The position numbers were made by a program, and so were the translations under genes. 64,000 bases of DNA. It comes from Pseudomonas syringae CC1557. GTDB taxonomy: Bacteria; Pseudomonadota; Gammaproteobacteria; Pseudomonadales; Pseudomonadaceae. Shown here in pieces: positions 21,149-31,507 of this stretch (its first letter is position 1; the number at the start of each line of letters is the position of its first letter). The DNA lies in the NCBI RefSeq assembly GCF_000452705.1, contig NZ_CP007014.1:4742501-4806500 (forward strand). The letters run 5' to 3'. The notes below the pieces were generated by a model, which saw only the letters and a program-made list of their open reading frames with translations, did no database searches and was not told where the DNA came from.

Positions 21149-21508
21149 TACAAGAACAACAACAAGCAGTACGGCACCCATAATAAAAACAATACGAATC
21201 GACTCACGCATAACAAGAACAACACGGCGGAGGCGCAGCTAACTGATTCTTTTGGAGAGGAGTTGTATTTGGGGCTTACCCCGCGACCAGGCTGAGAACA
21301 ACAAAAACTACCCTTAGGTAGCGCCTGAACTGGTTGGATCGAATGATCATTGCAACGCAGCGACCAAAGCAATCCGTTTGCTCTTGACTCCCGATTGGGA
21401 GGCTTCACAGACGCAAGTCTCGTGAATGGGCACTCAACAAAAACAAGAAGCCCTAACAGAAAACAACAATAAAGAGCACACACTTTGGGGGAGCTTCGGC
21501 TCCCCCAG
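21149..21508 (+). ncRNA. crcZ: CrcZ decoy small RNA
   Basis: Untranslated RNA between cbrB and pcnB that sequesters Hfq/Crc and so relieves carbon catabolite repression. The transcript region holds at least five A-rich AANAANAA-type motifs (near 21151-21166, 21179-21191, 21211-21225, 21298-21308, 21437-21449 and 21458-21473). It ends near a 9-bp UUCG hairpin (21486-21507). It is driven by the sigma54 promoter and activated by CbrB. Position and content match CrcZ of P. aeruginosa and P. syringae. Ends are inferred. Confidence 0.92.
21486..21507 (+). terminator. hairpin at the 3' end of crcZ
   Basis: TGGGGGAGC-TTCG-GCTCCCCCA is a very stable 9-bp hairpin, but it is not followed by a T-run. 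It may stabilise or define the 3' end after processing rather than act as a classical terminator. Confidence 0.6.
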
Positions 21509-21677
21509 TAGCTTCCAGGCTAAAAGTGAAACCGGCTCTTGAGACATGGCTCCAGGCCATAGTTTGTTCCTTCCGCGACAGCTTCCTACACCATCCCTCG
21601 ACTAAATGCTAGAATCCCGACCCATCATGCGGTCATTCCCCGTTTTTGGCCGAATATTCCTTCAAACAGTGCATCCC

Positions 21678-23081
21678 ATGCTGAAGAAGTTGTTCCAGTC
21701 ATTTCGTTCCCCATTGCGCAAACCGCAGCAACACACGCGTACCACGCCTGAGGTGCTCAACAGCGGCCAGCACTCGCTGCAGCGCGGCCAGTTCAGCCGC
21801 TATGCCGTCAATATTGTCGAGCGCCTGCAAAACGCTGGTTACCAGGCCTATCTGGTCGGTGGCTGCGTACGCGACATGATGCTCAACATCACGCCCAAGG
21901 ATTTCGACGTCGCCACCAGCGCCACGCCAGAACAGGTAAGGGCCGAATTCCGCAATGCGCGGATCATTGGCCGCCGGTTCAAACTGGTGCATATCCACTT
22001 CGGTCGCGAAATCATCGAAGTCGCGACGTTCCGCGCCAATCATCCTCAGGATGACGAAGAAGAGGACAGCAATCAGTCTTCGCGTAATGAAAGCGGCCGC
22101 ATCCTGCGTGACAACGTATACGGTACGCTCGAAGAGGACGCCCAGCGTCGCGACTTCACGATTAATGCGCTGTATTACGATCCGGTCAGCGAGCGTGTTC
22201 TGGATTACGCCAACGGCGTGCACGACATCCGTAATCGCCTGATCCGCCTGATTGGCGATCCGGAACAACGCTATAAGGAAGACCCGGTGCGCATGCTGCG
22301 CGCGGTACGCTTCGCCGCCAAGCTGGATTTCGGTATCGAGAAGCACAGCGCCCAGCCGATCCGCGCACTGGCGCCGATGCTGCGTGATATTCCTTCGGCG
22401 CGTCTGTTCGAAGAAGTGCTCAAACTGTTCCTCTCCGGATACGCCGCGCCGACCTTTGAAATGCTGGTCGACCTGGAACTGTTTGATCCGTTGTTCCCGG
22501 CCAGTTCCAAGGCGCTGGAATACAACCCGACGTATACCCATACACTGATCAGCAGTGCCCTGCTCAATACCGACCTGCGCATCAAGCAGAACAAACCGGT
22601 CACACCGGCGTTCCTGTTTGCCGCCCTGCTCTGGCCTGCGCTGCCGGCCAAAGTGCTGCGTGCGCAGGAGCGTGGCATGCCGCCGATTGCGGCCATGCAG
22701 GACGCTGCTCACGAACTGATCATCGAACAATGCCAGCGCATCGCGATCCCGAAGCGTTTCACGCTGCCGATCCGCGAAATCTGGGACATGCAGGAACGCC
22801 TGCCACGTCGCTCCGGCAAACGCGCCGACCTGCTGCTGGATAATTCGCGCTTCCGTGCCGGTTACGACTTCCTGCTGCTGCGTGAAAGCGCGGGCGAGCA
22901 GACTGATGGTCTCGGTCAATGGTGGACCGACTATCAGGATTGCAACGAAAGCGAACGCCGCGACATGATTCGTGACCTGAGCAACAAGCCGGAAGCCGCA
23001 GGCACTGCGCCGCGCAAACGTCGTCGTACCAGCGGTGCCAAGCGCAAGCGCACCAGCGGCGAGACGCAAAGCGGTGAATGA
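21678..23081 (+). CDS. pcnB: poly(A) polymerase I
   Basis: Adds 3' poly(A) tails that promote RNA decay. The 467-residue class II nucleotidyltransferase has GGCVRDMML and KDFDVATSATPEQV (catalytic Asp pair) near residues 60-85, RRDFTINALYYD, and a basic C-terminal tail (KRRRTSGAKRKRTS) for RNA binding. ATG 21678 is chosen to match family N-termini; an in-frame ATG at 21606 exists. folK starts inside its last codons. Confidence 0.94.
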   Translation: MLKKLFQSFRSPLRKPQQHTRTTPEVLNSGQHSLQRGQFSRYAVNIVERLQNAGYQAYLVGGCVRDMMLNITPKDFDVATSATPEQVRAEFRNARIIGRRFKLVHIHFGREIIEVATFRANHPQDDEEEDSNQSSRNESGRILRDNVYGTLEEDAQRRDFTINALYYDPVSERVLDYANGVHDIRNRLIRLIGDPEQRYKEDPVRMLRAVRFAAKLDFGIEKHSAQPIRALAPMLRDIPSARLFEEVLKLFLSGYAAPTFEMLVDLELFDPLFPASSKALEYNPTYTHTLISSALLNTDLRIKQNKPVTPAFLFAALLWPALPAKVLRAQERGMPPIAAMQDAAHELIIEQCQRIAIPKRFTLPIREIWDMQERLPRRSGKRADLLLDNSRFRAGYDFLLLRESAGEQTDGLGQWWTDYQDCNESERRDMIRDLSNKPEAAGTAPRKRRRTSGAKRKRTSGETQSGE

Positions 23082-23580
23082 ACCGCTGTTGACCGGTGAA
23101 CGCGTGTACATCGGCCTGGGCAGCAACCTCGCTGACCCGGCCGGGCAGTTGCGCAACGCGCTCAAGGCGCTGGCGCAACTGCCCGATTGCGAGCTGGCTG
23201 GCGTGTCGTCTTTCTATGTCAGCGACTCGTTACTGCCGGGCCAGCCGCGCTTTACCAACGCTGTCGCAGCGCTGGACACATCTCTGCCACCCTTGGCACT
23301 GCTCGATGCGCTGCAAGCCATCGAACGGGATCAGGGCCGTGAGCGCCACGAACGCTGGGGGCCGCGCACGCTGGACCTCGATATCCTGCTGTTCGGCGAG
23401 CGCCTTATCGACGAGCCCCGCCTCAAAGTGCCGCATTACCACCTGCACGCCCGAGCGTTCGTGCTGTACCCGCTGGCAGAATTGGCTCCCGACCTGATTC
23501 TGGCGGATGGCCGCGAATTGAATCAGTTGCTCGACGATTGTCCGTTTACCGGCCTGGAACGCTTGTCTGGCGCTGCGTAG
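23074..23580 (+). CDS. folK: 6-hydroxymethyl-7,8-dihydropterin pyrophosphokinase
   Basis: Transfers pyrophosphate from ATP to hydroxymethyl-dihydropterin in folate synthesis. The 168-residue protein has YIGLGSNLADP at the N-terminus and the HPPK signature RWGPRTLDLDILLFG (Mg-binding Asp pair). GTG 23074 overlaps the pcnB stop by 8 nt, giving a coupled start with GCGAGA upstream; longer in-frame starts run into pcnB. Confidence 0.93.
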   Translation: MNEPLLTGERVYIGLGSNLADPAGQLRNALKALAQLPDCELAGVSSFYVSDSLLPGQPRFTNAVAALDTSLPPLALLDALQAIERDQGRERHERWGPRTLDLDILLFGERLIDEPRLKVPHYHLHARAFVLYPLAELAPDLILADGRELNQLLDDCPFTGLERLSGAA

Positions 23581-23808
23581 CTTTAGCCTGTTACCTCACC
23601 CGTGTAACCGATCCTGCATACAGGTAACACCCGCAATTGACTTAACGCCCCCTCCTCACGAAGATAGGCCTCCCGCCGCCTGGCCACTGGCGAACGGGTG
23701 CGAAACAGGCCTTTGCAAAACACCGCGACACGACGGTGTGCCTGCTTTTCCAGAATGACTCTCACGCGCTGAATACGTTTCTTTACAGCGCCTGATGGAG
23801 GACTTTAC
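23581..23808 (+). promoter_or_regulatory. panB upstream region
   Basis: A 228-base gap that probably contains the panBC promoter. It includes TTAC/GTAA-type half-sites (TGTTAC at 23589, GTGTAAC at 23602, GTAACA at 23624) in a spacing that does not match the CbrB palindrome. A GGAGG ribosome site lies just before panB. Confidence 0.35.
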
Positions 23809-24609
23809 ATGCCGAACATAACCGTTACGTCGCTGCTGGACATGAAGCAAAAGGGTGAAAAGATCACCATGCTGACCTGCTACGACGCAACCTTCGCTCA
23901 CACAGCCTGCCAGGCCGGTGTCGAAGTGCTGCTGATAGGCGACTCGCTGGGCATGGTCCTGCAAGGTCACGATAGTACGCTGCCCGTCACCACCGCCGAG
24001 ACGGCCTACCACGTTGCCTGCGTCAAACGCGGCAATGCGGGCGCGCTGATACTCGCCGACCTGCCGTTCATGGCCAACGCCACGCTGGAACAGACGTTCA
24101 TCAACAGCACCACGCTGATGCAGGCCGGTGCGCACATGATCAAGGTCGAAGGCGCTGCCTGGCTCGGCGAATCCATTCGCCTGCTGGCCGAACGCGGAAT
24201 CCCGGTCTGCGCCCACATGGGCCTGACGCCGCAGTCAGTCAACGTGCTGGGCGGCTACAAGGTTCAGGGTCGTCTGGAAGCCCAGGCACGGCAGATGCGC
24301 GCCGACGCCATCACTCTGGAACAGGCGGGTGCGGCGATGATCCTGCTGGAGTGCGTGCCGAGCGAACTGGCCGAAGAAATCACCCAGGCCGTAAAAATCC
24401 CGGTGATCGGCATCGGCGCAGGCAGCGCCACTGACGGCCAGGTGCTGGTGCTACACGATATGCTAGGCCTGTCCATCAGCGGGCGTGTGCCCAAGTTCGT
24501 GAAGAACTTCATGATCGGTCAGCCCGATATCCAGTCCGCCATTCAGGCCTACGTTACCGCCGTCAAAGACGTCAGCTTTCCGGCCATTGAACACGGATTC
24601 TCTGCATGA
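23809..24609 (+). CDS. panB: 3-methyl-2-oxobutanoate hydroxymethyltransferase
   Basis: Makes ketopantoate from 2-oxoisovalerate and methylene-tetrahydrofolate, the first committed step to pantothenate. The 266-residue TIM barrel shows [24 protein letters not shown] (Mg-ligand Asp), [10 protein letters not shown] and [25 protein letters not shown] precedes the ATG. Its stop overlaps the panC start (ATGA). Confidence 0.96.
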   Translation: MPNITVTSLLDMKQKGEKITMLTCYDATFAHTACQAGVEVLLIGDSLGMVLQGHDSTLPVTTAETAYHVACVKRGNAGALILADLPFMANATLEQTFINSTTLMQAGAHMIKVEGAAWLGESIRLLAERGIPVCAHMGLTPQSVNVLGGYKVQGRLEAQARQMRADAITLEQAGAAMILLECVPSELAEEITQAVKIPVIGIGAGSATDGQVLVLHDMLGLSISGRVPKFVKNFMIGQPDIQSAIQAYVTAVKDVSFPAIEHGFSA

Positions 24610-25457
24610 ACACAGTCAAAACTGTCCAGGAACTGCGTGCGGTGATTGCGCGCGCACGCGGCGAAGGCAAGCGGATCGCCTTGACGCCGACCATGGGCAA
24701 CCTGCACAGCGGGCATGCCGCTCTGGTCGCCAAGGCCGCTCAACGTGCCGATTTCGTGGTCGCGACCATCTTCGTCAATCCGTTGCAGTTCGGCCCAAGG
24801 GAAGACCTCGCGACCTACCCTCGCACACTGGCTGCCGATCAGGAAAAACTGCTGCAGGCCGGCTGTAATCTGCTATTCACACCCAGCGTCGAAGAAATGT
24901 ACCCGCACGGCACGGCCAGCCAGACCATCGTCAGCGTTCCGCACCTGTCGCAAGGCTTGTGCGGTGCCAGCCGTCCCGGCCATTTCGAGGGCGTCGCCAC
25001 CGTGGTCAGCAAGCTGTTCAATATGGTGCAGCCTGATCTGGCGATTTTCGGCGAAAAAGACTTTCAGCAACTGGCCGTCATTCGTGCCATGGTTCGCGAT
25101 CTGAACATGCCGATCCAGATCATTGGCGAACCCACTGTACGCGCTGACGATGGCCTGGCGCTTTCATCGCGCAACGGCTACCTGAACGAAGAGCAACGTG
25201 CTGCTGCGCCTGCGCTGTATCAAGCCCTTCGCCAGATAGCCGACGCCCTGCGCGCAGGCGAGCAGGACTTCGACACGCTGCTGACCGGCAAAAAGCAGCA
25301 ACTGGAAGCTGCCGGTTTCCGGATCGACTACCTGGAAATCTGCGAAACCGACAGCCTGCGTCCGGCGACGGCGCAGGACCGTGATGTGGTGATTCTCGCC
25401 GCTGCGTTTATGGGCAAGACCCGACTGATCGACAATCTGCACCTGACCAGCAGCTGA
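24606..25457 (+). CDS. panC: pantothenate synthetase
   Basis: ATP-dependent ligation of pantoate and beta-alanine. The 283-residue protein has the HIGH-like [20 protein letters not shown], the pantoate-binding [18 protein letters not shown] and the KMSKS-like [10 protein letters not shown]. It overlaps panB by 4 nt. In PAO1 panD follows; here the next gene is pgi after 250 bases, so the beta-alanine source is not encoded beside it. Confidence 0.96.
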   Translation: MNTVKTVQELRAVIARARGEGKRIALTPTMGNLHSGHAALVAKAAQRADFVVATIFVNPLQFGPREDLATYPRTLAADQEKLLQAGCNLLFTPSVEEMYPHGTASQTIVSVPHLSQGLCGASRPGHFEGVATVVSKLFNMVQPDLAIFGEKDFQQLAVIRAMVRDLNMPIQIIGEPTVRADDGLALSSRNGYLNEEQRAAAPALYQALRQIADALRAGEQDFDTLLTGKKQQLEAAGFRIDYLEICETDSLRPATAQDRDVVILAAAFMGKTRLIDNLHLTSS

Positions 25458-25707
25458 AGGGATGCACCGGTCAATGAACTAAGCCGCACCTGAAATGCCA
25501 TACCGGTACAGGTTGCCCGAAGCGCAATAGACAGTATTTGAGTGAAAACCCCGGTTCCTTACGTGCGAAAAAGTACCGGGGTCAGGTAGGACGAGGCGCA
25601 GACAAACAGGTACGTGAAGGGTAGTCTGCGACGTATAGCCAGTGAGACAGCTTGCAACCTCGCTCTAAAAATTCCAGGATCGAACCCGTTAAAGGAAACC
25701 CGCAGCG
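25458..25707 (+). promoter_or_regulatory. panC-pgi intergenic region with hairpin
   Basis: 250 bases. An 8-bp inverted repeat ACCCCGGT / ACCGGGGT (25548-25582) could be an attenuating or terminating hairpin but has no T-run. There is no panD frame. A weak GGAAA site precedes pgi. Confidence 0.4.
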
Positions 25708-27372
25708 ATGGCGTACTACCGCAATCCTTCCGATGTGACCGCTCTGCCCGCTTGGCAGGCATTGAACAAACACCGCCAAGACATGCAGGACTTCAGCATG
25801 CGCGAGGCCTTCAATGCCGACCCGCAGCGCTTCAGCCAGTTCACGCTCAGCAGCGCCGGTCTGTTTCTCGATTACTCCAAAAACCTGATCACCACCGAGA
25901 CCCGTGACCTGCTGGTCAGCCTGGCTGGCGAAGTGGGCCTCAAGGACGCGATCAAGGCGCAGTACGATGGCGAGCTGGTCAACTCATCCGAAGGTCGCCC
26001 GGCACTGCACACCGCGCTGCGCCGTCCGGTTGGTGACAAGCTGAAAGTCAATGGCGTCGACGTGATGCCTGACGTCCATCGTGTGCTCAACCAGATGACC
26101 GAGCTGGTTGGTCGCATCCACGATGGTCTATGGCGCGGTTACACCGAAAAGCCGATCACCGACGTGGTGAACATCGGCATCGGTGGCTCGTTCCTGGGTC
26201 CGGAGCTGGTTTCAGAAGCCCTGGTGGCCTACGCGCACAAAGGTGTACGTTGCCATTACCTAGCGAACATCGATGGCAGTGAGTTCCACGAGCTGTCGAT
26301 GAAGATCCGCGCCGAGACGACGCTGTTCATCGTCTCGTCGAAGTCTTTCAACACGCTGGAAACCCTGAAGAACGCCCAGGCTGCACGCGCCTGGTATCTG
26401 GCTCAGGGCGGCTCGGAGCAGGAACTGCATCGCCACTTCATCGCGGTCTCCAGCAACAACGCCGCTGCGATCGCGTTCGGCATTCGCGAAGAAAACATTT
26501 TCCCGATGTGGGACTGGGTCGGCGGTCGCTACTCGCTGTGGTCGGCCATCGGTCTGCCTATCGCGCTGGCCATCGGCATGTCCAACTTCAAGGAACTGCT
26601 GTCCGGTGCCTACACCATGGACCAGCATTTCCAGAGCGCACCGTTCGAGCAGAACATGCCGGTATTGCTGGCGCTGCTCGGTGTCTGGTACGGCAATTTC
26701 TGGGGTGCTCAGAGCCACGCAATCCTGCCGTATGACCATTACCTGCGCAACATCACAAAGCACTTGCAACAGTTGGACATGGAATCCAACGGCAAGAGCG
26801 TACGCCAGGACGGCACACCCGCGTTAACCGACACCGGACCAGTGATCTGGGGCGGCGTGGGCGCCAACGGTCAGCACGCTTATCACCAGTTGCTGCATCA
26901 AGGCACACAGATGATCCCGGCCGACTTCATTGTGCCGATCGTCAGCTTCAACCCGGTTGCCGACCACCACCAGTGGCTGTACGCCAACTGCCTGTCGCAG
27001 AGCCAGGCCTTGATGATGGGCAAGACCCGCGCCGAAGCCGAAGCCGAGTTGCGTGACAAGGGCATGGGCGAGGACGAGGTGCAGAAACTGGCGCCGCACA
27101 AAGTCATCCCCGGCAACCGTCCGAGCAACACGCTGGTGGTAGAACGCATCAGCCCGCGTCGCTTGGGCGCGCTAGTGGCAATGTATGAACACAAGGTGTT
27201 CGTGCAGAGCGTGATCTGGGGCACCAACGCGTTTGACCAATGGGGTGTGGAACTGGGCAAGGAAATGGGCAAGGCGGTGTACCAGCGTCTGACCGGCGGC
27301 ACCGAAGAACCGGCCGACGATGCCTCGACCCAAGGCCTGATCAACTACTTCCGCGGCCGTCACCGCGGCTGA
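25708..27372 (+). CDS. pgi: glucose-6-phosphate isomerase
   Basis: Interconverts glucose-6-phosphate and fructose-6-phosphate. At 554 residues it is the usual bacterial size. Motifs: [11 protein letters not shown] (phosphate loop), [24 protein letters not shown] (PGI signature 1), catalytic Glu in PYDHYLRN...MESNGKS, and [13 protein letters not shown] (signature 2). It stands alone after panBC. Confidence 0.97.
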   Translation: MAYYRNPSDVTALPAWQALNKHRQDMQDFSMREAFNADPQRFSQFTLSSAGLFLDYSKNLITTETRDLLVSLAGEVGLKDAIKAQYDGELVNSSEGRPALHTALRRPVGDKLKVNGVDVMPDVHRVLNQMTELVGRIHDGLWRGYTEKPITDVVNIGIGGSFLGPELVSEALVAYAHKGVRCHYLANIDGSEFHELSMKIRAETTLFIVSSKSFNTLETLKNAQAARAWYLAQGGSEQELHRHFIAVSSNNAAAIAFGIREENIFPMWDWVGGRYSLWSAIGLPIALAIGMSNFKELLSGAYTMDQHFQSAPFEQNMPVLLALLGVWYGNFWGAQSHAILPYDHYLRNITKHLQQLDMESNGKSVRQDGTPALTDTGPVIWGGVGANGQHAYHQLLHQGTQMIPADFIVPIVSFNPVADHHQWLYANCLSQSQALMMGKTRAEAEAELRDKGMGEDEVQKLAPHKVIPGNRPSNTLVVERISPRRLGALVAMYEHKVFVQSVIWGTNAFDQWGVELGKEMGKAVYQRLTGGTEEPADDASTQGLINYFRGRHRG

Positions 27373-27391
27373 TTTTTCCCGTTCATGAATA

Positions 27392-27493
27392 TCGTTCCCA
27401 CGCTCGCGTGGGAATGCTGTTCATGACGCTCTGCGTCACAAAGAGGACGCAAAGCGTCCAGAACTGCATGCCGACGCGGAGCATCGGCACGAT
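27392..27493. repeat. cluster of REP/BIME-like palindromes
   Basis: Four consecutive imperfect hairpins: TTCCCACGC/GCGTGGGAA, GACGCTC.GCGTC, GACGC..AGCGTC and TGCCGACGC..GCATCGGCA. This is the dispersed extragenic palindrome family abundant in P. syringae-group genomes. It lies directly after pgi, where such elements often sit. Confidence 0.75.
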
Positions 27494-27537
27494 AATCAGT
27501 TGGATTTGTGCATCACGATGAGCGCTGCGCGCTTGGC

Positions 27538-28455
27538 ATGAGCTTCAGTCAGTTTTATTCACGTCCCGCCCCGATGCACGAGCCCGACATGGAATTCATC
27601 CGTACCCGCATCGAAACCCAGGTCATTAGCCTCACCGGCCTTGCGCTCGGTCAGCTGGATCTGGAAAACCCCAAAGGTGATCCCGGCCTGTTCGGCCCGC
27701 AGGCGGTGTGCTGGACGGTGCATGGTGATTTCACCAGCATGCTGGTCGGCGGCATCAGCGCCTTGATGCTGCAAGTGCTGCATCCGCTGGCATTGGCGGG
27801 AATCTGGGATCATTCCAACTTTCGCCAGGACATGCTCGGCCGTCTGCGACGTACCGGGCAGTTTTTGTCCGGCACCACCTATGGCGCCACACAGGATGCC
27901 AACTGGCTGATCGACAAGGTGCGCACCATTCACCTGAAAGTCACCGGCACGGCGCCTGACGGTCGTCCTTACGCCGCCAGCGACCCGGACCTGCTGACCT
28001 GGGTACACGTCGCTGAGGTCAGCAGCTTCCTTGCGGCGCATTTGCGCTACCACAATCCGGCGCTGTCACTGGCCGATCAGGACCTGTATTACGCCGAAAC
28101 CGCTCTGATCGCCGAACGTCTGGGCGCTCGCAACGTCCCGCATTCGCGGCAGGCAATCGACGACTATCTGGCAGCCATTCGCGGGCAACTGGTCTGTGAC
28201 GAGCGCAGCCGCGAAGTGCTGCGCCTGCTGCTCGATGCGCCTGCACCCAACTGGCTCGCCAAGCCCTTCGGCGTATTGATGATGCGCGCCGGTCTCGACC
28301 TGCTGCCGGACTGGGCCAGCGCAATGCTCGACGTCACGCAAAGCCCGTTGCAGCGCCGGATTATCCGCCTCGGCGTCAACAGCACCGCGCCGATACTGCG
28401 CTGGGCGGTGCGGGACGGATCGGCGCAACGTGCAAACCGCCGCATGGGCCTTTGA
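27538..28455 (+). CDS. DUF2236 (MpaB-like oxygenase family) protein
   Basis: A 305-residue member of the DUF2236 family, which includes latex-clearing-protein-like heme oxygenases and fungal MpaB. Conserved features seen: TSMLVGGISALMLQVLHPLALAGIWDHSNF, the RLRRTGQFLSGTTYG stretch, and LLTWVHVAEVSSFL with candidate heme-ligand histidines. The start is uncertain: ATG 27538 lies in repeat-derived DNA without a ribosome site. ATGs at 27574 and 27589 are alternatives. Substrate unknown. Confidence 0.8.
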   Translation: MSFSQFYSRPAPMHEPDMEFIRTRIETQVISLTGLALGQLDLENPKGDPGLFGPQAVCWTVHGDFTSMLVGGISALMLQVLHPLALAGIWDHSNFRQDMLGRLRRTGQFLSGTTYGATQDANWLIDKVRTIHLKVTGTAPDGRPYAASDPDLLTWVHVAEVSSFLAAHLRYHNPALSLADQDLYYAETALIAERLGARNVPHSRQAIDDYLAAIRGQLVCDERSREVLRLLLDAPAPNWLAKPFGVLMMRAGLDLLPDWASAMLDVTQSPLQRRIIRLGVNSTAPILRWAVRDGSAQRANRRMGL

Positions 28456-28562
28456 GCAATAGGTGCAGGCCAGCCGTAAAACGTGACTGAGCGGTTCGCG
28501 GTTGGAACCGGCATCCCTATCTGTGCCACCATGAGCCCTCAATAACAATGAGGATCAGCGCC

Positions 28563-29741
28563 ATGCAAGACGTCGTTATCGTTGCCGCCACCCGCACCGC
28601 CGTGGGCAGTTTCCAGGGCTCACTGGCGGCCATTCCAGCGGTCGATCTGGGTGCTGCGGTCATTCGCCAGCTGCTTGCGCAGACCGGTGTGGATGGCGCG
28701 CACGTCGATGAAGTCATCATGGGCCAGGTACTCACCGCTGGCGCCGGGCAGAACCCTGCGCGACAAGCCGCCATCAAGGCAGGCCTGCCCTTCTCGGTCC
28801 CGGCCATGACCCTCAACAAGGTGTGCGGCTCGGGACTCAAAGCCCTGCATCTGGCCGCTCAGGCGATTCGCTGTGGCGACGCTGACATCATCATCGCCGG
28901 CGGCCAGGAGAACATGAGCCTGTCCAACTACGTCATGCCCGGCGCGCGAACCGGCCTGCGCATGGGCCACGCAACCATGGTCGACACGATGATCAGTGAC
29001 GGTCTGTGGGACGCATTCAACGATTACCACATGGGCATCACCGCAGAAAACCTGGCGCAGCAATACGACATCAGTCGCGAGGCACAGGATGCCTTCGCCG
29101 CGCATTCTCAGCAGAAAGCGATTGCCGCCATCGAAGCCGGGCGCTTTGCCGACGAGATCACCCCGATCCTGATTCCTCAGCGCAAGGGCGACCCGGTGTC
29201 CTTCGCGGTCGATGAGCAACCTCGTGCCGGTACCACGGCCGAAACCCTGGGCAAACTCAAACCTGCATTCAAAAAGGACGGCACGGTCACGGCCGGTAAC
29301 GCCTCGTCACTCAACGACGGCGCTGCCGCAGTGATGCTGATGAGCGCTGCCAAAGCAGAACAACTGGGACTGCCAGTGCTGGCACGCGTTGCTGCTTATG
29401 CCAACGCCGGCGTGGACCCGGCGATCATGGGCATCGGCCCGGTCAGCGCCACTCGCCGCTGCCTGGACAAGGCTGGTTGGGCACTGGACGAACTGGACCT
29501 CATCGAAGCCAACGAAGCATTTGCCGCGCAATCTCTGTCGGTGGGCAAGGAACTGGGGCTGGACCCGGAGAAGCTCAACGTCAACGGCGGAGCCATTGCT
29601 ATCGGCCACCCGATTGGCGCATCAGGCTGCCGCGTGCTGGTAACGCTGCTGCACGAGATGATCAGGCGGGATGCGAAAAAAGGTCTGGCCACGCTGTGCA
29701 TCGGTGGTGGCCAGGGGGTTGCCCTCGCGCTGGCGCGCTGA
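28563..29741 (+). CDS. acetyl-CoA C-acetyltransferase (thiolase)
   Basis: Thiolase family enzyme of 392 residues, condensing or cleaving acetyl-CoA/acetoacetyl-CoA. The nucleophilic Cys is in [12 protein letters not shown] (about residue 88), with [22 protein letters not shown] and the second catalytic Cys in CIGGGQG. The length and sequence are of the biosynthetic (AtoB/PhaA) type rather than FadA. GAGGA precedes the ATG at 28563. It converges with fruA 11 bases away. Confidence 0.92.
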   Translation: MQDVVIVAATRTAVGSFQGSLAAIPAVDLGAAVIRQLLAQTGVDGAHVDEVIMGQVLTAGAGQNPARQAAIKAGLPFSVPAMTLNKVCGSGLKALHLAAQAIRCGDADIIIAGGQENMSLSNYVMPGARTGLRMGHATMVDTMISDGLWDAFNDYHMGITAENLAQQYDISREAQDAFAAHSQQKAIAAIEAGRFADEITPILIPQRKGDPVSFAVDEQPRAGTTAETLGKLKPAFKKDGTVTAGNASSLNDGAAAVMLMSAAKAEQLGLPVLARVAAYANAGVDPAIMGIGPVSATRRCLDKAGWALDELDLIEANEAFAAQSLSVGKELGLDPEKLNVNGGAIAIGHPIGASGCRVLVTLLHEMIRRDAKKGLATLCIGGGQGVALALAR

Positions 29742-29752
29742 GGGCGTCCAGA

Positions 29753-31495
29753 TCAGGCGCCTGCGGGCGCCACTTCCATCTCGGCGGGCTCCGGCCGCTT
29801 GATCAGCGCATACACCACGCCGGTCAGCAGACTGCCCGCAATGATCGCCAGCAGATACAGCAGCGCGTGATTGATGGCGTTCGGGATCAGCATCACGAAC
29901 AGGCCGCCGTGTGGCGCCATCAGCTTGCAGCCGAAGTACATCGACAAAGCACCCGTCAGCGCACCGCCGACCACGCTGGCCGGAATCACCCTTAGCGGGT
30001 CTTTGGCAGCGAATGGAATGGCACCCTCCGAAATAAAGCACAGCCCCAGCACAAACGCTGCCTTGCCCGCTTCACGTTCGCTCTGAGCGAACTTGCGACG
30101 GGCCAGGATCGTGGCAATGCCCATCCCAATGGGCGGCACCATACCGGCAGCCATGGCAGTGGCCATCGGTGCGTAGCTTTGCGAGGCCAGCAAACCGACC
30201 GAGAACGCGTAAGACGCCTTGTTGATCGGCCCGCCGAGGTCGACGCACATCATTGCGCCCAGCACCACGCCCAACAGAATCGCGTTGGTGGTGCCCATGC
30301 TGTCGAGGAAGTGGGTTAGCGCTTCGAGCATCCCGGCTACCGGCTTGCCGACCACGTAGATCATCACCAGACCGGTGAACAGGCTCGACAGCAACGGAAT
30401 GATCAGAATCGGCTTGAGCGCTTCGACGCTGGCAGGCAGACGGGCGTAGCGATTGATCGCTGCGGCGCTGTAACCGGCCAGAAAACCGGCAATGATACCG
30501 CCGATGAAACCAGCGCCCAGCGTGCTCGCCAGCAAACCACCGATCATCCCCGGCGCCAGGCCCGGGCGGTCAGCGATGGAATAAGCGATGTAACCGGCCA
30601 GCAATGGCACCATCAGTTTGAACGCGGCTTCACCGCCAATCTGCATCAATGCCGCAGCCAGTGTGCCCGGCTCCTTGAACGCGGTAATGCCGAATACGAA
30701 CGACAGCGCGATCAGCAAACCACCGGCAACCACCATCGGCAGCATGAACGACACGCCGGTCAGCAAATGCTTGTAGACCCCGGTCTTCTCTTGTCGGGCC
30801 GGCGATTTGGCAGTCGCCGAATCGGACTCGACCTGCCCTTCGGCCAATGCTTTTTTCAGGGTGGCTTCGGACTGCTTCAGCGCAATCCCGGTACCGCAAC
30901 GGTAGATTTTCTTGCCGGCAAAACGATCCGTGTTGACCTCGATATCGGCGGCCAGCAACACCACGTCGGCGTCGGCAATCGCCTGAGCACTGAGCGGATT
31001 GCGTGCGCCGACCGAGCCTTGGGTCTCGACTTGCAGATCGTAGTTCAGACGCTTGGCAGCCTGCTGAATCGCCTCGGCGGCCATGAACGTGTGAGCGACG
31101 CCGGTCGGGCAGGCCGTGATGGCCACAATGCGCGGTTGCGCACCGGCACTGCTGGCACCGTCAGCAGCATCCGCCTGCGACGCTACATGCACCTGCGCTT
31201 CTTTTACCGCACGCTGCAAAAAGCCATCGACATCCTGCAACGCGTGCGCGGGCGAGTCTTGAAGCACGCGCTTGCCGACGAAGCGGCTCAGGTCCACCGG
31301 ACCGGTATTGACCACCAGCACCAGATCAGCGGCCTGGATATCCTCAGGCGACAGCTGCTGATCGGCCTTGTTGGGGTCGATGATTTCGACGCTGGTTTCC
31401 CAGCCCTGGCGCAGTGCGGCCGCTTCGAGCAATCGTGCGCTGAGTACGCTGCTGACCTTGCCGTTCGGGCAGGCCGTAACTATGGCTAACTTCAT
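29753..31495 (-). CDS. fruA: PTS fructose-specific IIBC component
   Basis: Membrane permease that imports fructose and phosphorylates it to fructose-1-phosphate. The 580-residue protein has two tandem IIB-like domains: the first (about 1-100) with TACPNG, the second with the phosphorylated Cys in AITACPTGVAHTFMAAEA. A IIC domain follows with eight or more helices, including GGPINKASYAFS and EGAIPFAAKDP. Last gene of fruB-fruK-fruA; it lies 12 nt after fruK. Confidence 0.96.
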   Translation of the reverse strand: MKLAIVTACPNGKVSSVLSARLLEAAALRQGWETSVEIIDPNKADQQLSPEDIQAADLVLVVNTGPVDLSRFVGKRVLQDSPAHALQDVDGFLQRAVKEAQVHVASQADAADGASSAGAQPRIVAITACPTGVAHTFMAAEAIQQAAKRLNYDLQVETQGSVGARNPLSAQAIADADVVLLAADIEVNTDRFAGKKIYRCGTGIALKQSEATLKKALAEGQVESDSATAKSPARQEKTGVYKHLLTGVSFMLPMVVAGGLLIALSFVFGITAFKEPGTLAAALMQIGGEAAFKLMVPLLAGYIAYSIADRPGLAPGMIGGLLASTLGAGFIGGIIAGFLAGYSAAAINRYARLPASVEALKPILIIPLLSSLFTGLVMIYVVGKPVAGMLEALTHFLDSMGTTNAILLGVVLGAMMCVDLGGPINKASYAFSVGLLASQSYAPMATAMAAGMVPPIGMGIATILARRKFAQSEREAGKAAFVLGLCFISEGAIPFAAKDPLRVIPASVVGGALTGALSMYFGCKLMAPHGGLFVMLIPNAINHALLYLLAIIAGSLLTGVVYALIKRPEPAEMEVAPAGA

Positions 31496-31507
31496 GACGA
31501 TCCTCTC

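Noticed and set aside
23589..23629. Possible CbrB site upstream of panB
   Set aside because: TGTTAC and GTAACA halves are present but 29 bases apart rather than 14.
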